Source: a virus. From it: a stretch of 20,356 nt of DNA. Below, in pieces: positions 7,328 to 13,110 of this stretch (positions are counted from its first letter, which is position 1; the number at the start of each line of letters is the position of its first letter). The stretch lies in the IMG/VR virus record IMGVR_UViG_3300036826_000074, positions 1-20,356 of that record; one strand, 5' to 3'. A program made the position numbers and the translations under genes. The notes under the pieces were generated by a model, which had not been told where the DNA came from, made no database searches, and saw nothing but the letters and a program-made list of their open reading frames with translations.

Positions 7328-8512
7328 ATGGCTGGAACCATCGTTCAGGGCGGTGCAGTCTCGACGGAGGAAGTCCTCCCCGACGAGCGCGTCATCGACA
7401 TGGACGACCGCATCCGGGTCCTGAAGCCGGATGACACTCAGTTCGTCACCTTCACCGATAAGCAGCCCGTCAAGCAGGCGGTACGGGAGAAGGTCAACTG
7501 GCTCGAGGAGGAAGACTTCCCGCGCCAGGTCACCGCCCAGTCGGCGGCCTTGTCCACCGACACCGCGATCACGCTGCAGGCCGGGCAGGGCAAGGTCGTC
7601 GCTGCCAACGACACGCTGCGCAACATGCGTACGGGCGAGGGCATCCGAGTCGTCTCGGTCGCCACCGACGTCGCGACCGTTGCACGGAACGTCGGCAACG
7701 TCGCCGCCGCGGCGATCAACGCTGGCGACGTGTTCCTGGTCGTCGCCGACGCGCAGCCGCAGGGCTCCGACTTCCCGGCTCCCCGCTACCTGCAGCGGGT
7801 GCTCGGCTTCAACTACACGCAGATCACGCGCACCCCGTGGACGTTCACGGGCACGCAGACCGCGATCGAACTCTACGGAGGGCGCGAGCCCGCCAAGGAG
7901 GCGACGCGGAAGATGCGGGAGCACAAGAAGAAGTGGGAGGCGCTCGGCTTCTTCGGGATGCGCTCCTTCGCAGCCGCTGTCCCGCCGGACAACGATCCGC
8001 GCGGCACCGCGGGCGGAGCGATCGAGTTCATCCAGACGTTCAAGCAGGACGCGAACGGCCCGCTGACGCCGGACTTCTTCGACACCTTCCTGATGAGCGT
8101 GATGCCGTACGGGTCACAGAACAAGATCCTGTTCGCCTCCCCGCTCGTCGTCTACTCGATGTCGAAGTGGAACCGGCAGGGGATGGGCTCGCAGTGGGAG
8201 CCGACGCCGGACAACGTGCACGGCGTCAAGGTCGATGCGTTCATCTCGGGCGCGTACGGCTACCGGATCCCGGTGATCGTCAAGAAGGAGTGGTCCGAGT
8301 TCCCGACCACGAACAAGGGCTACGGCACCTACGCCTTCCTGCTGGACATGGACTACATCCAGCGGCGGCCGTTGCGTGACCGCGACACGAAGCTCCTCAC
8401 CGAGCAGCAGCCGAAGGGGAAGGACATCTACTCGGCTGAACTGATGTGTGAGGCGACCTACGAGTTCGCGCAGGAGCGGGCTCACGGGATCATCTTCGGC
8501 GTCACGCCGTAG
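7328..8512 (+). CDS. major capsid protein, SU10 type (DUF5309-like)
   Basis: A 394-residue protein that would build the head shell with an HK97-like fold. The start ATG 7328 follows GGAGGGGCC. The sequence fits the SU10_MCP/DUF5309 family as I recall it: an N-terminal part with DKQPVKQAVREKVNWLEEED, a beta-rich insert with repeated Val/Ala strands (about residues 80-140), then GFNYTQITRTPWTFTGTQTA (160-179), ELYGG, and a long helix (EATRKMREHKKKWEALGFFG, 191-210). The C-terminal half includes GSQNKILFASPLVVYSMSKW and RDRDTKLLTEQQPKGKDIYS, which would form the P and A domain strands. Together with the upstream scaffold and portal this is a secure call. The 12-bp hairpin after the stop probably marks the end of a capsid-rich transcript. 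Confidence 0.88.
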   Translation: MAGTIVQGGAVSTEEVLPDERVIDMDDRIRVLKPDDTQFVTFTDKQPVKQAVREKVNWLEEEDFPRQVTAQSAALSTDTAITLQAGQGKVVAANDTLRNMRTGEGIRVVSVATDVATVARNVGNVAAAAINAGDVFLVVADAQPQGSDFPAPRYLQRVLGFNYTQITRTPWTFTGTQTAIELYGGREPAKEATRKMREHKKKWEALGFFGMRSFAAAVPPDNDPRGTAGGAIEFIQTFKQDANGPLTPDFFDTFLMSVMPYGSQNKILFASPLVVYSMSKWNRQGMGSQWEPTPDNVHGVKVDAFISGAYGYRIPVIVKKEWSEFPTTNKGYGTYAFLLDMDYIQRRPLRDRDTKLLTEQQPKGKDIYSAELMCEATYEFAQERAHGIIFGVTP

Positions 8513-8526
8513 GGACGCCCCAGAGA

Positions 8527-8563
8527 AACGGAGAGCGGTTAGGGGCACTGGCCGCTCTCCGTT
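8527..8563 (+). terminator. 12-bp hairpin after the capsid gene
   Basis: AACGGAGAGCGG (8527-8538) and CCGCTCTCCGTT (8552-8563) form a perfect 12-bp stem with a 13-base loop, 14 bases after the capsid stop. There is no U-run afterwards, so it may be a leaky terminator, an RNA-stabilising 3' end for capsid mRNA, or an attenuator for the next gene, whose AGGAGG lies 11 bases downstream. GGTTAGGGG in the 3' side of the left arm and loop could instead pair with CCCCAACC (8566-8573). Confidence 0.7.
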
Positions 8564-8583
8564 GACCCCAACCAGGAGGACGC

Positions 8584-9141
8584 ATGCGATTCGTATCCCG
8601 CTGGGGGCGGCACAGCGTGCAGATCCAGTCCCTGATCCAAGAGGCGTACGCGACCGGCGCGATCAAGGTCTTGCAGGACGCGGTCTACGCCCAGTTCTAC
8701 CCCGAGGGTCTGCTGCCGCACGAACGCGAGCTTGCGCTGATCAAGTGGACCTGGAACGGCTTCTACCAGCAGGAGGATGAGGTCACGGTCGTTCCGCCCG
8801 ACCGGCGGATCGGCGTCTTCGACTCCGTCATCGCCCAGCAGCAGCACCGCTGGTCGGACGAGGTGCGGGAGATGGTCGAGGCCGAACTGATTCGGCTCAG
8901 CCAGGAGTACAACGACATCCTCGTCATCCCGCGCACGGTCGTGCCTCCGCCCTGGCCGCGCTACGACGAGTACGGCGGCTCGCCGAAGGGCCTGATCCGC
9001 AAGCTCAGCGACGAGGGCCACTCGCTCGAGCAGACGCTCGAGTACGAGCGGGCGATGCAGAACCGCCCCGGCATTGTCGAGGCGCTCGAGCAGGCGCTCG
9101 CCAACCCCGACCTCGAGTTCGAGGAGGAGGTCGTTGGCTGA
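8584..9141 (+). CDS. hypothetical protein after capsid gene (possible virion component)
   Basis: A 185-residue protein with ribosome-binding site AGGAGG (8574-8579) five bases from the ATG. I do not recognise the family. The N-terminal half is mixed helix and strand (QIQSLIQEAYATGAIKVLQD, then KWTWNGFYQQEDEVTVVPP). The centre is an acidic helix (RWSDEVREMVEAELIRLSQE). A proline-rich turn (VPPPWPRYDEYGG) then leads to a charged, helical C-terminus ending in EEE. It lies just after the capsid gene, where connector or decoration proteins often sit, and its 3' end overlaps the zinc-ribbon gene through TTGGCTGA. A structural or head-completion role is inferred only from place. Confidence 0.58.
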   Translation: MRFVSRWGRHSVQIQSLIQEAYATGAIKVLQDAVYAQFYPEGLLPHERELALIKWTWNGFYQQEDEVTVVPPDRRIGVFDSVIAQQQHRWSDEVREMVEAELIRLSQEYNDILVIPRTVVPPPWPRYDEYGGSPKGLIRKLSDEGHSLEQTLEYERAMQNRPGIVEALEQALANPDLEFEEEVVG

Positions 9142-9475
9142 ACGCTGGCGACGGCCCGCGGTCGTCCTCAACATCGAGGAGGTTCCCGACGAGGGGCTCT
9201 GGCTCCCCGACGGCCGCATCCAGGGGCAGCTGAAGCTCACCCTCGATGCCGAGACGGTCGAGCGGATGCGGCTCGGCTACATGTGCGTCAAGTGCATGGA
9301 GCCGTTCGAGCGGCCCTGGCCCCAGCGCTGCCACGTCTGCGGCGCTCCGATCGCGACCAGACAGGCCGAGTACTTCGAGAAGGAGTTCGCCGGGACGGAG
9401 CCGCTCGGTCCCGTCGTGCCGCTCTTCGACGGTCGCATCCACGAACGAGCAGCCGAAGCAGAGGAGAAGCGATGA
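9134..9475 (+). CDS. zinc-ribbon protein in the head module
   Basis: A 113-residue protein starting at TTG 9134 with GAGGAGGAGG (9121-9130) just upstream, overlapping the previous stop as TTGGCTGA. A beta-rich N-terminal part (VVLNIEEVPDEGLWLPDGRI, then LKLTLDAETVERM) precedes a clear four-cysteine site, C51-V-K-C54 and C66-H-V-C69 with 11 residues between the pairs, which should bind one zinc ion. The C-terminus is charged and helical. The zinc ribbon is directly seen. What it binds (protein, RNA or DNA) is not. In this position it may be a small virion or assembly protein using zinc for stability. An ATG-like in-frame start at 9074 would overlap the previous gene by 68 bases and is less likely. 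Confidence 0.65.
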   Translation: MAERWRRPAVVLNIEEVPDEGLWLPDGRIQGQLKLTLDAETVERMRLGYMCVKCMEPFERPWPQRCHVCGAPIATRQAEYFEKEFAGTEPLGPVVPLFDGRIHERAAEAEEKR

Positions 9476-9891
9476 AGCAGGACTGGTACTACGGGTCTGC
9501 CGAGAACCTGATCGCGGCTCTCTGGCTGAGCCAGCCGTTGAAGGCGGCGCTGATGAAGCCGGGCTTCGTTCCGGATCTGGACAGCCAGCGCAACTGGCCT
9601 CAGATCAGCGCCAACGAAGTCGTCGGGACCGGTTACACGGCTGGCGGCACGCTGCTCGCGAACAAGGCGGCCGTCTACGACGCGCCCACCAACCACACCG
9701 ACCTGAAGGCCGACGACATCGTCTGGGGGCCCGGAGCCAGCTTCGACACCGGCTTCGCGGTGGTCTACAACTCCTCGGGCGCTCAGGAACTCTGGTCGCT
9801 GATTGACATGGAAGGTCAGAAGAGCGTCGCCTCGGGCAGCTTCACGCTCGACTTCGCGACGATCGGGGTGCTGGGGCTCGTCCCGGCCTGA
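9472..9891 (+). CDS. phage virion-associated protein (GTGYTAGG type)
   Basis: A 139-residue protein starting in an ATGA overlap with the zinc-ribbon gene. It has the features of a family found in many phage structural modules: a short helical start (LIAALWLSQPLKAALMKPGF), a segment ISANEVVGTGYTAGGTLLAN (45-64), then ADDIVWGPGASFDTGFAVVY (80-99) and a final hydrophobic strand DFATIGVLGLVP. The likely fold is a small beta sandwich. I know these as uncharacterised head-decoration or tail-associated proteins, often of about 120-140 residues. No active-site residues stand out. The gene is TGATG-coupled to the repeat protein that follows. Confidence 0.65.
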   Translation: MKQDWYYGSAENLIAALWLSQPLKAALMKPGFVPDLDSQRNWPQISANEVVGTGYTAGGTLLANKAAVYDAPTNHTDLKADDIVWGPGASFDTGFAVVYNSSGAQELWSLIDMEGQKSVASGSFTLDFATIGVLGLVPA

Positions 9892-10295
9892 TGGCCTTCC
9901 CGCCGCCCCCCTACGCCGACTGCGTCTGCGGCACCTTCAAGGTCGGCGAGGCCCGGGTCGGAAGCTGGTGGGCCTACCCGCCGCAGGCGAAGCTCGGCCT
10001 CTCGACCTACGCGGTCAAGATCGTCATCAGTCAGCCGGACGTCGTCCCGCAAGACAACCTCGGCTTCCGCGCCTATGTCCCCTCGGTCCGAATCGACTGT
10101 GCGCTGCAAGTCCCGCAGGCCAAGCTCGGCTTCGCGGCGACGCTGCCGGGTTTGAAGATCGACAGCACGATCCATCTCAGCGACGAGGCGCGGCTCGGCT
10201 TCCGGGTCGATTCGCCCGACTACGTCGGCGTGATGCATCTCGTCCCCTACGAGGAGTGCCTCGAGCTTGACCTCGAGCCCGTGGCCTGTCTCTAG
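9891..10295 (+). CDS. protein of four ~22-residue beta repeats
   Basis: A 134-residue protein TGATG-coupled to the gene before it. After a proline-rich start with C11-V-C13, residues 34-123 are four tandem imperfect units of 22, 22, 23 and about 23 residues, beginning AKLGLSTYAV, DNLGFRAYVP, AKLGFAATLP and ARLGFRVDSP. Each has the pattern (K/N/R)-L-G-F/L, a few residues, a hydrophobic strand and a short polar turn with Gln or Asp. A partial copy (EARVGSWWAY) precedes them. This is likely a small beta-solenoid or beta-blade structure. I do not recognise the family; I infer a structural or decoration role from its place among head genes. Confidence 0.62.
   Translation: MAFPPPPYADCVCGTFKVGEARVGSWWAYPPQAKLGLSTYAVKIVISQPDVVPQDNLGFRAYVPSVRIDCALQVPQAKLGFAATLPGLKIDSTIHLSDEARLGFRVDSPDYVGVMHLVPYEECLELDLEPVACL
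9990..10259 (+). repeat. four tandem ~66-bp coding repeats
   Basis: Diverged tandem units of 66, 66, 69 and about 69 bases inside the gene at 9891, each opening with an AAGCTCGGC- or CTCGGCTTC-like start coding for LGF/LGL. The repeat is clear at protein level and only partly kept at base level, so it is old or under selection for protein structure rather than recently duplicated. Confidence 0.6.
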
Positions 10296-10308
10296 CAAAG
10301 GAGGAAGC

Positions 10309-10620
10309 ATGGCTTCCAGCAAGACCAGCAAGACCGAGGAGCCGAAGCAGACGCTCCCGTCCGGTCACCCGAAGGCCGGATACGTCAGCCCTGACCTCTC
10401 CTTCACCGACGGCGTCGGTGACGCGCCCGACGAGGAACTCGACTGGGCAGAGGAGCGCGACCAGGCGCGCGAGGACGAGGCGAAGGCCGTCGCCGAGGCC
10501 GAGGACAAGGTCGCGAAGGAGGAGGCGGCCGCACTCGAGAAGGCGGCGAAGGAGTCGCAGGACGCAGCCGCAGCGAGCACGTCGGACACGGCGACGACGT
10601 CGAGCAAGTCGTCCAGCTGA
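10309..10620 (+). CDS. charged low-complexity protein
   Basis: A 103-residue protein with a strong ribosome-binding site (AAAGGAGG, 10297-10304) and ATG 10309. An in-frame ATG at 10267 lies inside the previous gene and is rejected. After a polar N-terminus (SSKTSKTEEPKQ) and a short structured-looking segment (GHPKAGYVSPDLSF), most of the protein is a Glu/Ala/Lys-rich helix that could form a coiled coil (about residues 43-86), ending in a Ser/Thr/Asp tail. I know of no family. It is the last gene of this transcription block, followed at once by a strong terminator. It could be an assembly chaperone or head-fibre component; neither can be shown. Confidence 0.6.
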   Translation: MASSKTSKTEEPKQTLPSGHPKAGYVSPDLSFTDGVGDAPDEELDWAEERDQAREDEAKAVAEAEDKVAKEEAAALEKAAKESQDAAAASTSDTATTSSKSSS

Positions 10621-10624
10621 GAGA

Positions 10625-10658
10625 CGAGAAGGGGGGGCACAGGGAGCCCCCCCTCTCG
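10625..10658. terminator. strong GC hairpin between converging genes
   Basis: CGAGA-A-GGGGGGGC (10625-10638) pairs with GCCCCCCC-TCTCG (10646-10658). This gives 13 base pairs with one bulged A and a 7-base loop. It lies four bases after the stop of the gene at 10309 and 22 bases beyond the stop of the reverse-strand gene ending at 10680. It can therefore end transcription from both sides. No long U-run follows in either direction. Confidence 0.75.
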
Positions 10659-10679
10659 CCAAACCACCAGGGCTGAAGT

Positions 10680-10832
10680 CTAGCGCTGGTCGAAGCACTC
10701 CAGGCAGAGCGCCCGCCCGCGGCGGCGCGAGCGGCAGTAGCGGAAGCGACCGCAGCCCGCGCACGTCCGCCAGCCCGCGTAGTCGCCCCAGCCGATCCAG
10801 CGGTTGCGGACGAGCCGTTCGAGAGCCGTCAT
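10680..10832 (-). CDS. small zinc-ribbon protein, reverse strand
   Basis: A 50-residue protein on the minus strand, starting at ATG 10832 in an ATGA overlap with the stop of the gene upstream on that strand and ending at TAG (10680-10682). It carries cysteines C24-A-G-C27, C33, C43-L-E-C46 in a basic, Arg/Trp-rich context (RNRWIGWGDYAGW, then RFRYCRSRRRGRALC). C24/C27 with C43/C46 make a plausible zinc ribbon; C33 is extra. Zinc plus high positive charge suggests nucleic-acid binding, so a small regulator or host-takeover protein is possible. I know of no exact family. The overlap with its partner and the clean zinc-site spacing are the reasons to accept so short a gene. Confidence 0.6.
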   Translation of the reverse strand: MTALERLVRNRWIGWGDYAGWRTCAGCGRFRYCRSRRRGRALCLECFDQR

Positions 10833-11197
10833 GCGTATCCCATTCCGTTCCAGCCGTGACGCTCCGCGCGTCTCGGGGAGTGTTCGTAGTAGTAGGTGAG
10901 CGCGCGCTGTTTCGCCTCGCGTCGCGTATCGCAGCGGTCGAGCTTCACACGCTCCCATCGCTTCGCCTTTCCGGAGCGTGAGCCCTGTCCCTTCGGCGCG
11001 TAGACGAAGACAGCGAACAGCCCGTCGAGCGTTCCCGCGCGGATCCGCTGCGTGGTGTAGGAGACGAGCCATCCGTCCTCTGTCCACCAGTCGCGGGTCG
11101 GCGCGAGCCCTTCCGGGCTGAATGCGCGTGCGAACTCTGCGTCCGTCATCGTGGACCCGAGTCGCCGCATGATCTCCTGCCCTATGTCTGTGCTCAT
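10829..11197 (-). CDS. hypothetical protein, first gene of the reverse-strand cassette
   Basis: A 122-residue protein on the minus strand. The start is ATG 11197, with a textbook ribosome-binding site AAAGGAGG three bases upstream (plus-strand 11201-11209 region). A longer in-frame start near 11491 is rejected because it runs through the control region and into the endolysin gene. The protein seems a small alpha/beta domain. A helical start (TDIGQEIMRRLGSTMTDAEF) is followed by the strands WLVSYTTQRI and GLFAVFVYAP, a basic linker KGQGSRSGKAKRWERVKLDR, and a helix TRREAKQRALTYYYEHSPRR. I do not recognise a family. It is followed by the zinc-ribbon gene at 10832. As the only well-supported leftward genes here, the pair are probably controlled apart from the late operon. 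Confidence 0.7.
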   Translation of the reverse strand: MSTDIGQEIMRRLGSTMTDAEFARAFSPEGLAPTRDWWTEDGWLVSYTTQRIRAGTLDGLFAVFVYAPKGQGSRSGKAKRWERVKLDRCDTRREAKQRALTYYYEHSPRRAERHGWNGMGYA

Positions 11198-11228
11198 TCG
11201 TCCTCCTTTGGACGGGTTGATTGAGCAC

Positions 11229-11257
11229 ATTCTAGCGATCGGGGTTTTCGCGATTCC
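11229..11257 (-). promoter_or_regulatory. candidate leftward promoter
   Basis: On the minus strand TAGAAT (11234 down to 11229) is a good -10 match, with a poor -35 (GGAATC, 11257 to 11252) 17 bases upstream. A start point near 11222 would leave a leader of about 25 bases before the ATG at 11197, which is sensible. The weak -35 suggests need for an activator or an overlap with the dyads just upstream. Not decisive. Confidence 0.32.
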
Positions 11258-11291
11258 TCGCAATCCCGCATGGATGCAGGGGTTTTCGTGA
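11241..11291. repeat. direct repeat GGGGTTTTCG(C/T)GA
   Basis: Two 13-base copies with one mismatch, at 11241-11253 and 11279-11291, start to start 38 bases apart (about 3.6 helical turns). The right copy overlaps the central part of the 27-base dyad. Their presence in the divergent control region suggests repeated binding sites, but no binding protein is known. Confidence 0.6.
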
Positions 11292-11302
11292 AAACTGCCT
11301 GC
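11276..11302. promoter_or_regulatory. 27-base palindrome, possible operator
   Basis: The arms GCAGG...CCTGC and GTTTTC...GAAAAC are nested around a GT centre, giving an imperfect dyad of 27 bases. It lies upstream of the candidate leftward promoter and ahead of the endolysin gene, so a dimeric regulator could affect both. It is followed by an A-run on the plus strand, so it is not a plus-strand terminator; on the minus strand the T-run precedes it rather than follows it. Confidence 0.5.
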
Positions 11303-11348
11303 AAAAAATTCGTGCTTGACACGGGTTCCCGTTCTCTGCGGAGGCGAC

Positions 11349-12890
11349 ATGAACTTCGAGGGCGCTGGCCTCTTCTCGACCTGGGGGATGATCTCCGGCG
11401 ACCTCCCGATCGAGGAGCTTGTCAGCCGCTCGAGCGCGGCCGGAGTTAGCTGGGTCGCCGCCCAGTTCGATGACGGCGACAACCTCGGCAACCTGCCCGA
11501 GTTACGGCAGCTGCTGCACGCTCACGCGATCTCGTTCGGCCTCTGGGACGCCGCCCCCGACCCGTACCGACTGCAGAGAGCCGTCGGCTTCGGGCCCGAC
11601 TTCTGGATCGCGCAGTCCGAAGGCAACCCGGTGGACTGGCGCAACCTCGTCGGCGGCATCCCACACACGATGCAGCGCGGCGTCGTCACGAACTTCTCCG
11701 GGCTCGATGACGCCTGTCTGACGAGCGCGGGCTTCTGCTGCCTGCCCGAGTGCTACCTGCCCGAGAACCCGAACGCGAGCCCGGAGGGGATGATCGAGGA
11801 GGCGAAGCGGCGCGGCTACAAGACGGTCGTCCCCTGCCTCGGCGTCTACTGGGACACCGCGCTCGCCGCCTACTCGTCACAGCCGGACTTCGCGATCTGG
11901 GCGGCCGAGACGATGACGGAGGCCGACTGGAACGAGCTTGGGCGGCGCTGCTCGAGCGGAGGAGGAGACGTGCCCGACAACGACGAGCCCGACTGGTGGG
12001 AGAAGGCGTACAAGGGCGGCCCGATGGTGAAGGTGAAGGGCTTCCCCCGCCCGCTCTACCCGCCCGACGCGAACAAGTACGGCAAGAAGCCCTCGGTCGA
12101 TGGACCCGACGTCGAGGCCTACAAGAGGACAGTGTCGAGAGCGGGCCGATGGCCCTGGCAGAGCTTCGATGACTCCTACTCGAACGGCTTCGCGCACGGG
12201 ACGAGCGGCAACGTCGGCGAGACGGGCGTCGCCGGGGTGCAGCGCCAGCAGGACATCGATGACACCGGTTGGCTGGGCGAGAAGACCTTCAACACGCTTC
12301 GCTCGATCCGCTGCCCGCAGGGGCCGCATGAGGGCGAGATGGCAATGGACGCCTACTCCGCCGATCTGATCAACAAGGCCTGGGAGCGCTTCGGCGGACA
12401 TGAGCCCGCGCCCGACGACGGCAAGACGCTGCGCAAGAAGGCGCTCGACAAGGCGATCTCACAGCTGGGCATCAAGGAATCGCCGCCCAACTCGAACCAG
12501 GTCAAGTACTGCACCTGGTACGGGCTGCTCGGCCCCTGGTGCGCGATGTTCGTGACCTGGTGCTTCGAGACGGCGGGCGACTCACCGAGCTTCCTACAGG
12601 GCGGGCGCTACAGCTACGTGCCCTACATCGTCGCCGACGCCCGCAACGGCAAGTACGGGCTGAAGACGACCGACGACCCCCAGCCCGGCGACCTCGTCGC
12701 CTACGACTGGGGCTTCGACGGCACCTACGACCACGTCGGCATCTTCGAGAAGTGGCTCAACTCGACACAGTGGAACGCGATCGAGGGAAACACCTCCACC
12801 TCGAACGACAGCAACGGCGGCGAGGTAATGCGGCGGACGCGAACCAAGGGAGCCCAGGCGACCGTCTTCGTTCGCGTCGCCGAGCCGTGA
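11349..12890 (+). CDS. modular endolysin: barrel-like domain, PG-binding-like domain, CHAP
   Basis: A 513-residue cell-wall hydrolase with three parts. Residues about 1-205 alternate strand and helix (SWVAAQFDD, ISFGLWDAAP, DFWIAQSEG, GVVTNFSG, CLPECYLPEN, TVVPCLGVYWD), resembling a TIM-barrel glycosidase-like fold that I cannot assign. Residues about 245-320 look like a peptidoglycan-binding module (EAYKRTVSRAGRWPW, then VQRQQDIDDTGWLGEKTFNT). Residues about 363-513 are a CHAP amidase/endopeptidase, with the probable active Cys398 in GPWCAMF, His462 in YDHVGIF, and E479/N481 in IEGNTS as third-residue candidates, plus the PGDLVAYDWG motif. The start is ATG 11349 behind GGAGG (11340-11344). 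No leader peptide is present, so release probably needs a holin. An in-frame TTG at 11316 lies in the control region and is rejected. Confidence 0.85.
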   Translation: MNFEGAGLFSTWGMISGDLPIEELVSRSSAAGVSWVAAQFDDGDNLGNLPELRQLLHAHAISFGLWDAAPDPYRLQRAVGFGPDFWIAQSEGNPVDWRNLVGGIPHTMQRGVVTNFSGLDDACLTSAGFCCLPECYLPENPNASPEGMIEEAKRRGYKTVVPCLGVYWDTALAAYSSQPDFAIWAAETMTEADWNELGRRCSSGGGDVPDNDEPDWWEKAYKGGPMVKVKGFPRPLYPPDANKYGKKPSVDGPDVEAYKRTVSRAGRWPWQSFDDSYSNGFAHGTSGNVGETGVAGVQRQQDIDDTGWLGEKTFNTLRSIRCPQGPHEGEMAMDAYSADLINKAWERFGGHEPAPDDGKTLRKKALDKAISQLGIKESPPNSNQVKYCTWYGLLGPWCAMFVTWCFETAGDSPSFLQGGRYSYVPYIVADARNGKYGLKTTDDPQPGDLVAYDWGFDGTYDHVGIFEKWLNSTQWNAIEGNTSTSNDSNGGEVMRRTRTKGAQATVFVRVAEP

Positions 12891-12891
12891 G

Positions 12892-13110
12892 TTGCTGCTC
12901 GCGCTGACCAGTGACGGGCTGCTCGCAATCGCGGCCCTGGTCACTGCGCTCGGCGGACTGATCGCCACGATCGCCGCGACACGTCGGGCGAGGAGCGAGG
13001 GCAAGGAAGAGGGCGACGCCGATTGTCATGAGCGTCTGCTGGCGGCCCGGCGTGAGGCCGAGGACCTCGCCGAGGAACTGCACCGGCTGAAGATGAGGGA
13101 GTTCGAGTGA
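12892..13110 (+). CDS. single-pass membrane protein, holin candidate
   Basis: A 72-residue protein whose probable TTG start is one base after the endolysin stop and whose end overlaps the collagen-like gene. One hydrophobic helix (DGLLAIAALVTALGGLIATI, residues about 8-27) is followed by basic residues TRRARSEGK and a charged coiled-coil-like tail (ERLLAARREAEDLAEELHRL). A short N-terminus, one helix and a charged cytoplasmic tail, next to an endolysin without a leader, fit a holin or a holin-regulating protein. A spanin-type role is an alternative, but spanins belong to Gram-negative hosts. No ribosome-binding site is visible, so it is likely translated by re-initiation after the endolysin. 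Confidence 0.6.
   Translation: MLLALTSDGLLAIAALVTALGGLIATIAATRRARSEGKEEGDADCHERLLAARREAEDLAEELHRLKMREFE

Larger units (their letters stand above)
11198..11348. promoter_or_regulatory. divergent control region with nested dyads
   Basis: These 151 bases separate the leftward cassette from the rightward endolysin gene and carry no gene. They are visibly more AT-rich than their surroundings. They contain several separate palindromes (GCGA-TTCC-TCGC at 11250-11261, GCAT-GG-ATGC at 11268-11277, the 27-base dyad at 11276-11302, ACGGG-TT-CCCGT at 11321-11332), a direct repeat of GGGGTTTTCG(C/T)GA, and ribosome-binding sites for both flanking genes. The layout fits a regulator-bound divergent promoter region. 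Which factor binds, and the rightward promoter, cannot be seen. Confidence 0.6.

Noticed and set aside
11316-11332. TTGACA as a -35 element for the endolysin gene
   Set aside because: A perfect -35 match, but the matching -10 position (about 11339-11344) is the CGGAGG ribosome-binding site, and transcription would begin at or after the start codon. Kept only as part of the dyad-rich region.
11316-11348. Upstream TTG start for the endolysin
   Set aside because: It would translate the palindrome region. ATG 11349 has a proper GGAGG site.
11198-11491. Longer N-terminus (to 11491) for the reverse-strand 122-residue protein
   Set aside because: The extra residues come from antisense of the endolysin start and the control region. 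ATG 11197 has AAAGGAGG directly before it.
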